From a virus, in IMG/VR virus record IMGVR_UViG_3300034175_000017, positions 17,357-81,356 of that record: a DNA stretch of 64,000 bases; one strand, written 5' to 3'. Position numbers and translations under genes: made by a program. Position 1 is the stretch's first letter. The number at the start of each line of letters is the position of its first letter. Below, piece by piece: positions 52,016 to 60,617 of this stretch. Below the pieces are notes generated by a model that had not been told where the DNA came from, made no database searches, and saw only the letters and a list, made by a program, of their open reading frames with translations.

Positions 52016-52414
52016 CTAGCCGATAAAGTTTTTCCCCTCAACCCCATACGAGTGCTTGATTGAGGCCGGTTGCACCTCGTCGGCAGAGAAAGCAACGTGC
52101 CCCCCGGTATCGTCCATCGCAACAACGATCACTCGACCGTTGTTTTCAATTGAACGCACCATGCCCTTGCGGTTCATCGCTCGCACCGCTTGGCCTACAG
52201 TAAACGTGTCGGCCTGTTTAGGCTGCGGCATCTTGGCCACCAATCGTTCCAAGTCTTTGATGCGAGCGTTCTGCTGCCGCGCCTCAAGCCCAAGACGCTT
52301 GGCAAACATGAGCAGCGCGTCCTTCAACGGCTGTAGCTTACGCACAGGGAACAGTGCGATCAGCAAGAACAGTAGAAGAATGGCGATGCTCTGAAGTAAA
52401 TCAACTACGGTCAT
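52016..52414 (-). CDS. Membrane-anchored small protein with SH3/KOW-like C-terminus
   Basis: 132 residues from ATG 52414. A membrane helix (about 6-24) is followed by a coiled coil (30-65) and a beta domain (GQAVRAMNRKGMVRSI, GRVIVVAMDD) typical of small KOW/SH3-like barrels. Its start overlaps the preceding gene by 14 bases. Function unknown. Confidence 0.55.
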   Translation of the reverse strand: MTVVDLLQSIAILLLFLLIALFPVRKLQPLKDALLMFAKRLGLEARQQNARIKDLERLVAKMPQPKQADTFTVGQAVRAMNRKGMVRSIENNGRVIVVAMDDTGGHVAFSADEVQPASIKHSYGVEGKNFIG

Positions 52415-52652
52415 AAGATACATCCTGTGTTGTCCATGAAATAGTTACCGGCGTGCCCTTGTCTACATCTATCTCCATGTTAGACCAGTTACCTCCACCC
52501 GGTGTTGTGAAGGTAACTTGTGCGTTGTCAGGAATAACCGGGCCGTTTGTTTCGGACAGCCTAGTATTCAGAATGTCAATGATGTCAGCACCCGTCAGCA
52601 ATACTTTGTTGCGGGTAGTGACTTCCTTTTGGGTTACGACTTCGACGTTCAT
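52401..52652 (-). CDS. Small hypothetical protein
   Basis: 83 residues, beta-rich C-terminus (NAQVTFTTPGGGNW, TPVTISWTTQDV) after a helical GADIIDILNTRL. ATGA coupled upstream. Similar small proteins are common among early phage genes. No function assigned. Confidence 0.55.
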   Translation of the reverse strand: MNVEVVTQKEVTTRNKVLLTGADIIDILNTRLSETNGPVIPDNAQVTFTTPGGGNWSNMEIDVDKGTPVTISWTTQDVSYDRS

Positions 52653-52918
52653 AAAACCTCCGTCAGAATGCGAAAGAACTGCACTGTGTGAGCATCAACT
52701 GTCACAGCAACGGGTTTGCCCTTCAACTGTGACACGTTCTCGACCTTGGCATAGGTGAGGTAGCCTTTGATTGCTAACTCTTCCCCGATGAAGAGGCCGC
52801 TGGCCTCTCCCTCAAAGGACAAGTCAACCTTCAATCCAAGTTTAGTGTCGGGGCCACCACCCCCGTAACCATATTCGGCAGAGGTGATCTTGCCGAGGCG
52901 TTCGTTAGGCTTGAGCAT
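52649..52918 (-). CDS. Small hypothetical protein
   Basis: 89 residues from ATG 52918, beta-rich (LGLKVDLSFEGEASGLFIGEE, KPVAVTVDAHTVQFFRIL). Overlaps the gene upstream by 14 bases and the next gene by 4. No family assigned. Confidence 0.55.
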   Translation of the reverse strand: MLKPNERLGKITSAEYGYGGGGPDTKLGLKVDLSFEGEASGLFIGEELAIKGYLTYAKVENVSQLKGKPVAVTVDAHTVQFFRILTEVL

Positions 52919-53699
52919 GATGTGCAAATCCTGTCCTGTCTGCGAGACCCTTAGTCCCCTTGATCTTCAGTCCAACGACGACACCCTTAGCGTCGATGGG
53001 GCGGTAGTCGTGCTCGTCACCGTCGATAACTGGCAGGCCCAAGTGAATGGTGGGCACACCCTTCTTCGGAAACACGGATGCGATGTTCATGCCGCGAGCA
53101 ATCTCACTCTGGACGTGCTTGGCGTTGATTTCGCTCTCGCTGAACGTCAGGTGATAGTTGGCAGGCGGGTTGCGCCCCGGTGCCTTCGTGTAGTCATAGA
53201 ACTGCACGTCACTGAACAGGTTGATGATGCTGATCTTTCCGTCAGCCTTGCGACCGATCTTCTCGGCCACCCAAGGATAAAGATTGAACAGCTTATGCTC
53301 GTAGAGAATGTCCGACGTGCCGTTGAGACGAAACGCGGCTTCCATCTGTGCAGCCTTGGCTTGCGGCAGGGCCTTGTTGATTTCGAGCGCAAGTATATTC
53401 ATGAACAAGTCGCGGTTGTCGAAGTAAAGATTGGTCTTCTTAAGACGAGCTTGGTTTTTCGCCTTGAAATACAGTGGGTTGCCAGCATACTGCAAGCAAG
53501 CATCGGAGCAACCCGGCGAGCGGAACGGGCAGACCTCGCGGCCACTGGTATCACCAGCGGCAAGGTGCAGGACCCAAGTCATTACGCCAACCTTGCCGTT
53601 CTTGGCGACCTTAGGGTTGGCGAGTGGGTCAGAGAGCAGGCTGTTGATGCCAGCTTCACGATACAGGGCGGCGAGGCTTTGGTTCTTGGTCTTAGTCAT
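52905..53699 (-). CDS. Gp88-like phage protein
   Basis: 264 residues. The Cys-containing block CPFRSPGCSDACLQYAG, preceded by KVGVMTWVLHLAAGD, matches phage proteins grouped as the Gp88 family (first described in mycobacteriophages), where several Cys precede helices and an NYHLTFSESE-type strand follows. Biochemistry unknown; a metal or Fe-S site is possible from the Cys cluster. Confidence 0.65.
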   Translation of the reverse strand: MTKTKNQSLAALYREAGINSLLSDPLANPKVAKNGKVGVMTWVLHLAAGDTSGREVCPFRSPGCSDACLQYAGNPLYFKAKNQARLKKTNLYFDNRDLFMNILALEINKALPQAKAAQMEAAFRLNGTSDILYEHKLFNLYPWVAEKIGRKADGKISIINLFSDVQFYDYTKAPGRNPPANYHLTFSESEINAKHVQSEIARGMNIASVFPKKGVPTIHLGLPVIDGDEHDYRPIDAKGVVVGLKIKGTKGLADRTGFAHHAQA

Positions 53700-53731
53700 G
53701 TGGATTTCCTAATAGGTGAGGGTTGGTTTGA

Positions 53732-54031
53732 TTAGTCGAACGTCGGCACGCTGCCGTCAGCACGTTGGAGAATGACGCAGCGACCGCTGTATCTGATTGG
53801 CTCGGGAGAATAAACTCGACCATCATATACACGCTCAAAGTAGGTGGTCGTGTAGTTTTTTCCACCCTTGATCTTAGCGATGTAACCGATGTTTAGGCTG
53901 GCTCGTCCGTTGCTACCGCCCTCGGGCTTGGCCACAAGATCACCGACGAGTATTTCTCGGCCATACATGTCGAGGCCGTCATTGATGTGACTACGCCGAC
54001 GCTCTGCGACTTCGGGCTTTCTAAAGTGCAT
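53732..54031 (-). CDS. Small hypothetical protein
   Basis: 99 residues from ATG 54031. MYGREILVGDLVAKPEGGSN and LNIGYIAKIKGGKNYTTTYF suggest a small SH3-like barrel, as seen in several other small proteins of this block. Weak hairpin and T-run upstream (54048-54066). No function. Confidence 0.55.
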   Translation of the reverse strand: MHFRKPEVAERRRSHINDGLDMYGREILVGDLVAKPEGGSNGRASLNIGYIAKIKGGKNYTTTYFERVYDGRVYSPEPIRYSGRCVILQRADGSVPTFD

Positions 54032-54087
54032 GAGTTTTCGTCCTTTTGAAAAAGTCGGGCAATTCCCGCGCAATTTTTTTCGTGTTT

Positions 54088-54240
54088 TTAGGAGGACCAG
54101 TAGGTCTCGCTACCGACACTCATGAAAAACGGCGTGCCGTCTGCTTCCTCAATCCACTTACCGGACATGATGTTCATGACCCAACGATAGCCCTCGCGGG
54201 GAGGCGTGGTTGGTTTTGGTTCGCGCTTATACTGCGGCAT
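54088..54240 (-). CDS. 50-residue hypothetical protein
   Basis: A short leftward frame from ATG 54240 to TAA 54088 encoding MPQYKREPKPTTPPREGYRW... and ending ETYWSS. It fills an otherwise empty 200-base stretch with ordinary codon use and a three-base gap from the upstream gene. WIEEADGTPFF reads like a small beta hairpin. Unknown. Confidence 0.6.
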   Translation of the reverse strand: MPQYKREPKPTTPPREGYRWVMNIMSGKWIEEADGTPFFMSVGSETYWSS

Positions 54241-54243
54241 GGC

Positions 54244-54513
54244 TTATATCCAATCAGGATTTATGGTGATGTTCAAAGGCGGGATTTTTGTGACCCACCC
54301 TGCATCAAGTGTCTGCACTTGACGACGCGGCTGCGGTGCCCCTGTCTTAGTCAGGAGAGGCACGATTTTAAGGAGAGGGTTGGTTCCTTTTCGTTCCGTC
54401 ACCTCTATCACGATGCCTTTCCAAGCAGCGTGATAGTGTGACACAACAAACTGGCCCTTTTCCCATTTGGGCTTCACGTTACCCTCGCTGGTTTTGATTT
54501 GGATGGAACTCAC
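54244..54513 (-). CDS. Small SH3/KOW-like hypothetical protein
   Basis: 89 residues. KWEKGQFVVSHYHAAWKGIV followed by EVTERKGTNPLLKIVPLL is the strand pattern of a small KOW-like barrel. Overlaps the lipoprotein gene upstream by 35 bases in another frame. Function unknown. Confidence 0.5.
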   Translation of the reverse strand: MSSIQIKTSEGNVKPKWEKGQFVVSHYHAAWKGIVIEVTERKGTNPLLKIVPLLTKTGAPQPRRQVQTLDAGWVTKIPPLNITINPDWI

Positions 54514-54838
54514 CGAACAGGCAGTGTGTCATTTCGTGCCCGATTGCTTCGGGCTTATAGCTTACTGCGGGGTCGATGGTGTGGATGTAGCAGGTAGTGC
54601 GGTTGATCGTGCTGAACCCGAAGAGTTCTTCTCCGGGGGACAGGACACGACCGCCCTTACGAAGTTTGTAGCTATCCTGCAACGCCGCGTTGGTTGGGTA
54701 AAGTATCACCTTTACGTCACGTTCTGGCAGCAGCAGTTCGTTCCCTTTCTCAAAGGTGTAACCGTCTGCGGCTCCAGTGCCAACGTCACACGACGCAAGC
54801 AATAGGCAACTCGCTGCTAGGGCTAGGATTTTCTTCAT
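54479..54838 (-). CDS. Lipoprotein with HExxH zinc-protease motif
   Basis: 119 residues from ATG 54838. A signal peptide ends in lipobox LLASC, so the mature protein is lipidated. Near the C-terminus EAIGHEMTHCLFGEFHPN contains HEMTH with a third His ten residues on, the layout of a minimal zincin. The chain is very short for a protease, but the active-site helix is complete. Expected at the inner or outer membrane of the infected cell. Substrate unknown. Confidence 0.65.
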   Translation of the reverse strand: MKKILALAASCLLLASCDVGTGAADGYTFEKGNELLLPERDVKVILYPTNAALQDSYKLRKGGRVLSPGEELFGFSTINRTTCYIHTIDPAVSYKPEAIGHEMTHCLFGEFHPNQNQRG

Positions 54839-55085
54839 GGTCAGGCTCCGTGGGGACGAGGGTGAGTAGGTGAGTGTCAACTTCTAACCACAATCGAGCG
54901 CCGCAGGATAGTGGCTTGTGAGGCCGGTAGACGAACCTACCGACCTCACGCCCTTCGACCATCAACGCTACTTCATGGGCACGCTCGGCACCCTTGTAGT
55001 CACGGACGATAATCGCAGGGTCATTCGTTCCTTCTTTGGTGTTACGGCGGATGGCGTCTTGTGCGACGTGCAGGATTTGCTTCAT
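54786..55085 (-). CDS. Small hypothetical protein
   Basis: 99 residues, beginning MKQILHVAQDAIRRN, with VGRFVYRPHKPLSCGARLWL as the core. Overlaps the lipoprotein gene by 53 bases in a different frame. Unknown. Confidence 0.5.
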   Translation of the reverse strand: MKQILHVAQDAIRRNTKEGTNDPAIIVRDYKGAERAHEVALMVEGREVGRFVYRPHKPLSCGARLWLEVDTHLLTLVPTEPDHEENPSPSSELPIACVV

Positions 55086-55088
55086 GAT

Positions 55089-55481
55089 TTAGCCGAAGGC
55101 CCTCTTCAAGAGTTGATAGTCAGACGAATTGGAAAATCCAACGTTGCGAGGCGGCAAGTGGATTGTCTTGCCGGATACGAACCGATCAAAAGCAATCGCC
55201 ACGCCCACCTTGCGGTCGAACTGATCGTGCTTGGACACAATCGCTGTGGCAACTTCCAGCGGGCCGGTCTTGTTTCCTCGGGGACGATACACCACCGTCA
55301 CGTCACGCTGAATGCTGGACACATCACTCATGCGGAAGTGAGCGACGTTCAAACCGGCTTGCTTGACCGCTTCGCCTGCCGAGGCAGGCTGTTCGGCGGT
55401 GCAGAACTGGCGATTGTCAACAAAATTGGCACCGAATATCGTATTGAAAAGCTCGGTGATGGTTGGCAGTGGAGTGCTCAT
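55089..55481 (-). CDS. Small hypothetical protein
   Basis: 130 residues, mixed helix and strand, no motif recognised. ATG 55481 overlaps the gene upstream by 4 bases. Part of the rII-proximal cluster of small early-type genes. Confidence 0.5.
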   Translation of the reverse strand: MSTPLPTITELFNTIFGANFVDNRQFCTAEQPASAGEAVKQAGLNVAHFRMSDVSSIQRDVTVVYRPRGNKTGPLEVATAIVSKHDQFDRKVGVAIAFDRFVSGKTIHLPPRNVGFSNSSDYQLLKRAFG

Positions 55482-55684
55482 TGTCCTGTTTCCTTTTCGA
55501 GGAGGTCGATTAGCTTGGCGTAGGCGTCTCGGGCGTCGAGCATGTTCGCACCCTTGTCGGCATCGAAGTCGTCACCGAACTTTTTGACGCCCTTGTCTAG
55601 CTTACGATAACGCTCACGCAATCCGCTAAGGATGCGACCTACGTCACGGCGATCAAGGGGAGGAAGCGTAGTCATCTTCGACAT
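55478..55684 (-). CDS. Small helical hypothetical protein
   Basis: 68 residues, highly charged and helical (RILSGLRERYRKLDKGVKKF, DAYAKLIDLLEKETGQ). Behind AGAGAAG, directly after the hairpin at 55712. Unknown. Confidence 0.5.
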   Translation of the reverse strand: MSKMTTLPPLDRRDVGRILSGLRERYRKLDKGVKKFGDDFDADKGANMLDARDAYAKLIDLLEKETGQ

Positions 55685-55711
55685 AATGTTCTTCTCTTTC
55701 GTTGGTAAGCA

Positions 55712-55737
55712 GGGGGCGGCAATACAACGCCGCCCCC
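55712..55737 (-). terminator. GC-rich hairpin after rIIB-like gene
   Basis: GGGGGCGGC / GCCGCCCCC with an 8-base loop. No T-run follows leftward (TGCTTACC), so it may only attenuate or stabilise the upstream mRNA. Confidence 0.55.
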
Positions 55738-55745
55738 GTATTTAG

Positions 55746-56600
55746 TTAAGCAGACTTCTTGGCGAACTGCCCTTTGGCATTACGCACCGGACCAGTGACA
55801 ATCGCAGCAGGCGGTGCAACAGGCTGTATGTCATGGATGCGACGACCCTGCGGGTAGAAGTCCTTCACCTGATCGAGCGGCACCTCACCGACGACCTGAT
55901 AACGGAACGCACGACCTTTCTGCCAGCCGTAGTCGCGTGGGAACGCCACAACGTCGGCAGGGTTGATCTTCAACGCAACGATGCGGCTACCACCCGAAGC
56001 GAACTGCGGCAGGTAATCGGCAGAGCAGAAGTGCAGACCCGTCGAGCAGGTGTTGTCAGGGTTCGCATCACACTCGGTGCGGTCCATTTCCAGCGTGTTA
56101 CCGATGTGATGGTCGAAGTCCTGCGCTCCACGACGACGGCTCGAATGGATGCTGCCGTAGTTCTCGGTGACAGCCTTCCACGCGAGGATGTGACCATCCG
56201 GGGTGATCGGCAGATTGCTGTTCACGACCCAATCGTAAAGGTCGGTAGCAGCACGCGGGTCAGGGTTGGAGAACGCATTGGCTAAGAATGCCTTGAACGG
56301 CGCAGCCGCAGCTTCCTTACCCTCGCTGGAGAAGCCGAGAATGAGCTTCGCCAGAGCACCGGCAACTTCGTAGCCCTTGTAGAACAGCTTGCCGTTCTTC
56401 ACCAGCACGTCGCCGTCAGTGAACGCCTCAATTGCCTTGGGAATGGACAACAGAGGCTCAAGGGTGGCCTCGTCGGCTCCGTCAAGCAATGCCTCACGGA
56501 TTTGGGTGAAGTTGGGATGCGTCTTGGGAATCACCTTCGGGATGAAGTTGATCGTCGCGGTGATGGTCGTCTCGGTGATGCTGTAGGGAACCTTGTTCAT
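55746..56600 (-). CDS. rIIB: rIIB-like protein
   Basis: 284 residues, next to and downstream of the rIIA-like gene. Residues ~100-230 show the family core: LYDWVVNSNLPITPDGHILAWKAV, NTCSTGLHFCSADYLPQF and FPRDYGWQKGRAFRYQVVGEV. The N-terminal ~65 residues have an HTH-like YSITETTITATINFIPKVIP strand set. In T4 rIIA/rIIB overcome an exclusion system by an unknown mechanism and are membrane-associated. Confidence 0.8.
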   Translation of the reverse strand: MNKVPYSITETTITATINFIPKVIPKTHPNFTQIREALLDGADEATLEPLLSIPKAIEAFTDGDVLVKNGKLFYKGYEVAGALAKLILGFSSEGKEAAAAPFKAFLANAFSNPDPRAATDLYDWVVNSNLPITPDGHILAWKAVTENYGSIHSSRRRGAQDFDHHIGNTLEMDRTECDANPDNTCSTGLHFCSADYLPQFASGGSRIVALKINPADVVAFPRDYGWQKGRAFRYQVVGEVPLDQVKDFYPQGRRIHDIQPVAPPAAIVTGPVRNAKGQFAKKSA

Positions 56601-56623
56601 ATCGTTTTCCTTTTGTTTTCGTT

Positions 56624-58807
56624 TTAGAGATTGTTGAGAAGAAGTGCGCCGTTTTTGTCGTCGCTGCTGTAGTCAAAAAGACCGAGGACTTGCTTAGCGA
56701 AGGGCTGCTTCGTTTCAAAGTCCGCAATCAGCTTGTCGAAGTCAACGTTTGCAGGCTGGATTGGCACAATGTCTGCCGCAACGGCCAGCATACGAACATC
56801 GCCGGTCAGTGGAACGATGTTGTCGTCATACAACTTGAGGATTTGACCGAACGGAGTTGCTTCCTGTGCCGCCGTCAACGTGAGTTGGTCACGAATACGA
56901 CGGATACGAGTGAACAACTTAGCCAAGCCGCTGTGATTAGCAGTCGCCAACCACTCACCAAGATTTGGATACTTTCCTTTCTCTGCATCGAGACGTGGCT
57001 GATACACGTCGTCGAACTTCTCAAACCCAACAGCTTTCAGCTTGGGAGCATCTGAAGTATTGACGAACAAAAGCTCGTCCCACTTGATGATACCGGACTT
57101 CATCTTGCTGATGAAACCATCAGGGAACGACCACGCCGTAAGCTCCACAAGAATACCAGTGGTAGGCTGATCGGCGTAAGCAATCTCCTTAACTACATCG
57201 CGCTTGGCGCGAGCCGGTGATAGATTGTAGACCGTGTTGCCATGAAGGTCACGCTCACCGTTGTAGGTGAACATACGAACCCGAGGCCGAACAATCGCAG
57301 CAGCACCGCTGCCAACAGTCCGAACCATACGAGCAGGTTCAGGCAAGCTGGACAACGTGACAGTATTCGTCGGACCGCCTAAGAAATCGAGCAATTGCTT
57401 GATCGACTTTGCGTTAGTGTTGTCGGCAGCACGAAGAACAAGAGCACCGGACTTGTTGTGCGTCTCAAGATACTGCTCGATACGCGCCCTTGTGCGGCTC
57501 TTACCGGCAATCACCATATCGTCAATCAACACAACAGGCCATGCACCCGGCGTGATTTCCGTAATCACGTCTCCAAGCGTCTGGAACTTGGGAGTGCCGA
57601 TGCCACGGTTCACACCGTAAGTGCGCTTGGAAGCCTGCCACGCAGAAGCACCCTTCGGAAAATCCTTAGGCCACTGTGCATCGTAAAGCTGCGTAACACG
57701 GTTCCAAAGCGTCTTGACCTTGAAGTCCGTGCTGGCATGCAACTGCTCACCCTTATACTTCGCATAGTTGCGAAGCATTCCGGTGCGACCACCGTTGCTG
57801 CCGTAACGCTGGCTTCCACCAAGGTTCGACAACTGATTGTAGAGGTCAACCTGCGCTGACCACTTGGTCTTGTGATGGTCGAACAGCGTGGCAAAGGTTT
57901 CAGCAACCTCGTCCACGATGCCGCTCATAGCCTTAGCAATCGCCAGACCAGTGCGCTCCGTGTAGGACAACGCCTCACGACTGATCGCAATATCAACCGA
58001 ACCAATCGGCAAGGTCAGGTCGATGCCGTAATCGAGCAGCGGTGCAGCCTTGCTGTCACGCCGCACAGACCACGGAAGCGAGTCGGTGGACACTGGATAA
58101 CGCACGCCGCCCATAATCACGCCCAGCGGGCCGCTCTGTGGCCGCATGGCCCATTTGCCAGCCGCCGAGACATGCGAATAGTCAGGAGCACTGATCGAGC
58201 CGTTGGTGATCGTCGGCAGCGGGTTGAAGAACTGCAACGCTGTCTGCGCTGCGCTGCGAAAGTCGTCCATGTCGTCAAGCTCAACAGGGAAGCTGACCTC
58301 GACGCCATTGCTCTCGTCGGTCGTGGTCTGTGCGACCAAGCCAACCGAAGGGATGCCGTCAGCATCCTTGAACATGGTGTAGACCGACAGCACAGCGTTA
58401 TGCACCACACGCAGCGTGAACTGGTCAGTATAAGCGAAGGGCGACTTGGAACCGATGCCGAAGCCACCGATCTGATCGTTCGACTGATCCTTGGTCGAAC
58501 CGTCCGTGTAAGCCATGAAAGGCCCCATCACGAAGTCGTGAGCCATGCCGGTGCCGTGGTCCTTGACCTTGAACTCTGGCTCAAGCTCGGTGGGCAGGGT
58601 CACTTCGACAGGGATTTCAGGGGTGCCAGCGGCAGTGTGAGCGTCGATGCCATTCGCTACAAGCTCACGCGCAATGGCGACGGGCTTGTTGGCGTAGGTC
58701 TGATCGGAGAACATGTCGAACACTTTCTTGCTCGACTTGATGGTGGCCTGTGCCACCTGCATTTGTCCGCTTGAAATGATCGGACGAACTACGTTGTTGA
58801 GTTGCAC
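56624..58807 (-). CDS. rIIA: rIIA-like GHKL ATPase
   Basis: 727 residues from GTG 58807 (GGGAG upstream). The ATP-binding Bergerat fold is clear in the first 120 residues: ARELVANGIDAH (N box), VKDHGTGM (G1) and GGFGIGSKSPFAY (G2). The rest is the rIIA-type long C-terminal region. It sits directly before the rIIB-like gene as in T4. The pair is large for a phage early operon and usually protects against host exclusion. Confidence 0.85.
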   Translation of the reverse strand: MQLNNVVRPIISSGQMQVAQATIKSSKKVFDMFSDQTYANKPVAIARELVANGIDAHTAAGTPEIPVEVTLPTELEPEFKVKDHGTGMAHDFVMGPFMAYTDGSTKDQSNDQIGGFGIGSKSPFAYTDQFTLRVVHNAVLSVYTMFKDADGIPSVGLVAQTTTDESNGVEVSFPVELDDMDDFRSAAQTALQFFNPLPTITNGSISAPDYSHVSAAGKWAMRPQSGPLGVIMGGVRYPVSTDSLPWSVRRDSKAAPLLDYGIDLTLPIGSVDIAISREALSYTERTGLAIAKAMSGIVDEVAETFATLFDHHKTKWSAQVDLYNQLSNLGGSQRYGSNGGRTGMLRNYAKYKGEQLHASTDFKVKTLWNRVTQLYDAQWPKDFPKGASAWQASKRTYGVNRGIGTPKFQTLGDVITEITPGAWPVVLIDDMVIAGKSRTRARIEQYLETHNKSGALVLRAADNTNAKSIKQLLDFLGGPTNTVTLSSLPEPARMVRTVGSGAAAIVRPRVRMFTYNGERDLHGNTVYNLSPARAKRDVVKEIAYADQPTTGILVELTAWSFPDGFISKMKSGIIKWDELLFVNTSDAPKLKAVGFEKFDDVYQPRLDAEKGKYPNLGEWLATANHSGLAKLFTRIRRIRDQLTLTAAQEATPFGQILKLYDDNIVPLTGDVRMLAVAADIVPIQPANVDFDKLIADFETKQPFAKQVLGLFDYSSDDKNGALLLNNL

Positions 58808-58830
58808 TTGATGCTCCCTTTAGGAATATA

Positions 58831-58867
58831 CCCTACAAGGTATAAAGCTAGTTTATACCCTGTAGGG
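58831..58867. promoter_or_regulatory. 16-bp inverted repeat upstream of rIIA-like gene
   Basis: CCCTACAAGGTATAAA (58831-58846), a 5-base spacer and TTTATACCCTGTAGGG (58852-58867) match at 15 of 16 positions. It lies in the 67-base gap ahead of the rIIA start and behind the preceding gene. Either an operator with dyad symmetry or an RNA stem; there is no T-run. Confidence 0.6.
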
Positions 58868-58874
58868 GATGAGG

Positions 58875-59228
58875 TTACGCTGCGATTTCCAGCAAGATGT
58901 GCGCTAGGTGCTTGTCGTTGGGCTTGAACCCTTCACGCGGCGCTTGGCTCTCGGTAGCGAGAGCCTTTGCATCGCGGATTTTGTCAAGCCGGAACATCCG
59001 CCAACCCGGCAAGGGCTGGCTGGACTCACCAGCAGTTTGGTAGGCTCGCACGGCGAGCTTCCCATCCTTCGTGATACCGAGGGAGTGAGCCTCGGCTACT
59101 CGTAGCTGATCGTCATACTGAAATGACAAGAGCCGGTTTACCCGAAGGGCGTTGTAGACTTCCCGCACGGCGGCGAGAGAGAACTGGTCAGCACCCAAAA
59201 GGGCGTGAACAACATCAGCGGTTTGCAC
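58875..59228 (-). CDS. WYL-like domain protein
   Basis: 117 residues from GTG 59228 (GGAGAAG upstream). LRVNRLLSFQYDDQLRVAEAH followed by LGITKDGKLAVRAYQTAG and GWRMFRLDKI resembles the WYL ligand-binding fold (usually with a W-Y-L core; here L-A-V-R-A-Y). WYL domains often regulate phage defence or DNA damage responses. No DNA-binding domain is attached. The inverted repeat before the rIIA gene follows at once. Confidence 0.6.
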   Translation of the reverse strand: MQTADVVHALLGADQFSLAAVREVYNALRVNRLLSFQYDDQLRVAEAHSLGITKDGKLAVRAYQTAGESSQPLPGWRMFRLDKIRDAKALATESQAPREGFKPNDKHLAHILLEIAA

Positions 59229-59436
59229 GGTTATACTTCTCCACTTGAACTGGTCGGTCCGAACCGGGGGCGATTGCACGACGCGCTGGAACCACACGCT
59301 TCGTCTTCTTGGTCACATGCACATCAGGCACGCTAAGGTGCCGTTTGCGGGCACCGATCAAGAATGGGTGGGCGTAGCCAAACCGGGGCGTTCCCGTCAG
59401 TTTGTCTAGGCCAGTCTGAATGAGTAGCATCGTCAT
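59215..59436 (-). CDS. Small basic hypothetical protein
   Basis: 73 residues, basic (many Arg and Lys), overlapping the start of the WYL-like gene by 14 bases. Unknown. Confidence 0.45.
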   Translation of the reverse strand: MTMLLIQTGLDKLTGTPRFGYAHPFLIGARKRHLSVPDVHVTKKTKRVVPARRAIAPGSDRPVQVEKYNRANR

Positions 59437-59490
59437 AATATGGGGTCTTTCTGTGTTGATAACAAGGTGGTGAAATGATTATACCTCGTA

Positions 59491-59889
59491 TTAGATTTCG
59501 TCCACGCCATACTGTGTGCCGGTGTGAACCTTGGACTCGACCACTTCGTCATCCTCGAACGTAACCTCAAGAACAGGCCAGCCCTTGTAGGTTGAGGAGT
59601 GCTCCATGCGGCCATAGTTCAAGCTGGTAAGAGCTTGGCCCAAGTTCAGGAAGCGGGTCTTGCGGACGGGCGGGGGCGGCGGGTTGATTAGGTCAGCGTT
59701 GTGTGGGTCGCCTTTTGGACGAGTAGAGATAAAGCGACCGTCTACCGTGTAGTTGTAAACAACCTCTCGATCTTCCTCGCTGGTGACAAGAGCAACAAGA
59801 GGATAATCCTTACGCTTCGCATCAGTTGCAACAATGCGGGCGGGCCGACCATCGCGGGTCGTGAGCGGCTTTGTTAGGTCTAGGCTCAT
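59491..59889 (-). CDS. Conserved-type phage hypothetical protein
   Basis: 132 residues from ATG 59889 (AAGGAATACAC upstream). Begins MSLDLTKPLTTRDGRPARIV, a start shared by many small phage early proteins with an SH3-like barrel, with a Pro-rich central stretch (LINPPPPPVRKTRFLNL). Function unknown. Confidence 0.6.
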   Translation of the reverse strand: MSLDLTKPLTTRDGRPARIVATDAKRKDYPLVALVTSEEDREVVYNYTVDGRFISTRPKGDPHNADLINPPPPPVRKTRFLNLGQALTSLNYGRMEHSSTYKGWPVLEVTFEDDEVVESKVHTGTQYGVDEI

Positions 59890-59898
59890 GTGTATTCC

Positions 59899-60288
59899 TT
59901 ACCAATCGTATGTGAAAGATGCGTTGCCCTTTTCAAGGACCCGTTCCTGCCACTCGGCAAGATTTTCTCGGGCGGCATAGAGGTTCTCGTCCTCATGCTG
60001 CTCGGCCTCGACAATGCGCTGATACATGTCGATGAACAGGACCGTCTGACCACGATCATTGTTGAAGTCGTCGTATTGGGTCATGTCAGGACCCAACGTG
60101 TCGATATATCCGTCACCATAGGTCTCGTTATCAGTCAGCACGTCGCCCTCAACGAGCTTGGTATAAGCCTGCCAACGAGTATCAAGGTCAATGTTCTTGT
60201 CCTTGAGCGACTCCAACACCGGAATGGTGTTTTCCGAAATAACTCTGCGAGCGTCAAGCAACTCGGTAACTGAATGAACTAGGCTCAA
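59899..60288 (-). CDS. Hypothetical protein
   Basis: 129 residues, acidic and helical, TTG 60288 with GGAGAAACACT upstream, overlapping the preceding stop (TTGA). No motif recognised. Confidence 0.5.
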   Translation of the reverse strand: MSLVHSVTELLDARRVISENTIPVLESLKDKNIDLDTRWQAYTKLVEGDVLTDNETYGDGYIDTLGPDMTQYDDFNNDRGQTVLFIDMYQRIVEAEQHEDENLYAARENLAEWQERVLEKGNASFTYDW

Positions 60289-60617
60289 AGTGTTTCTCCT
60301 GCTCTTAACATGATGCGGGCTGCTCGCCCACTTGGTGCCTTAGTGAGAAAGCCCCCACCCTTGCCAACGGAATAGTCGAAGCCGTCAGGGTATTGGGCGG
60401 CGGTTACGTCAAGGATGCTTCCGTCCTTTCGACGCAGCCACCAATGACCCCCACCCCGAACGGGAGTTAGCCCGCTCAATCGCCCTCCCATCAGGTGATA
60501 CACCGCCTCGCTGGCGGCGTAGCACTGATCTTTTGGGTCTCCGACTGCTCGTTGAACAGCCGCAGTTACATCCTGCTCCCTCTCCGTGAGGATCAGGCGT
60601 TTCGTCTCGCAAATCAT
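60285..60617 (-). CDS. Possible papain/transglutaminase-fold protein
   Basis: 110 residues. QCYAASEAVYHLMGG supplies a Cys at the start of a helix, GGGHWWLRRKDG a His on a strand, and ILDVTAAQYPDGFDYSVG an Asp, giving the Cys-His-Asp order of papain-like folds. Related short proteins are widespread in phages, usually annotated as hypothetical. Enzymatic activity is not established. The start overlaps the stop of the short gene upstream. Confidence 0.6.
   Translation of the reverse strand: MICETKRLILTEREQDVTAAVQRAVGDPKDQCYAASEAVYHLMGGRLSGLTPVRGGGHWWLRRKDGSILDVTAAQYPDGFDYSVGKGGGFLTKAPSGRAARIMLRAGETL

Noticed and set aside
54048-54066. Short CGGG/CCCG hairpin followed by a T-run leftward
   Set aside because: The stem is only 4-5 bp, too weak to call a terminator.
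57872-58774. A 300-codon plus-strand frame opposite the rIIA-like gene
   Set aside because: Antisense shadow of the GHKL ATPase motifs; basic, His-rich composition typical of shadows.
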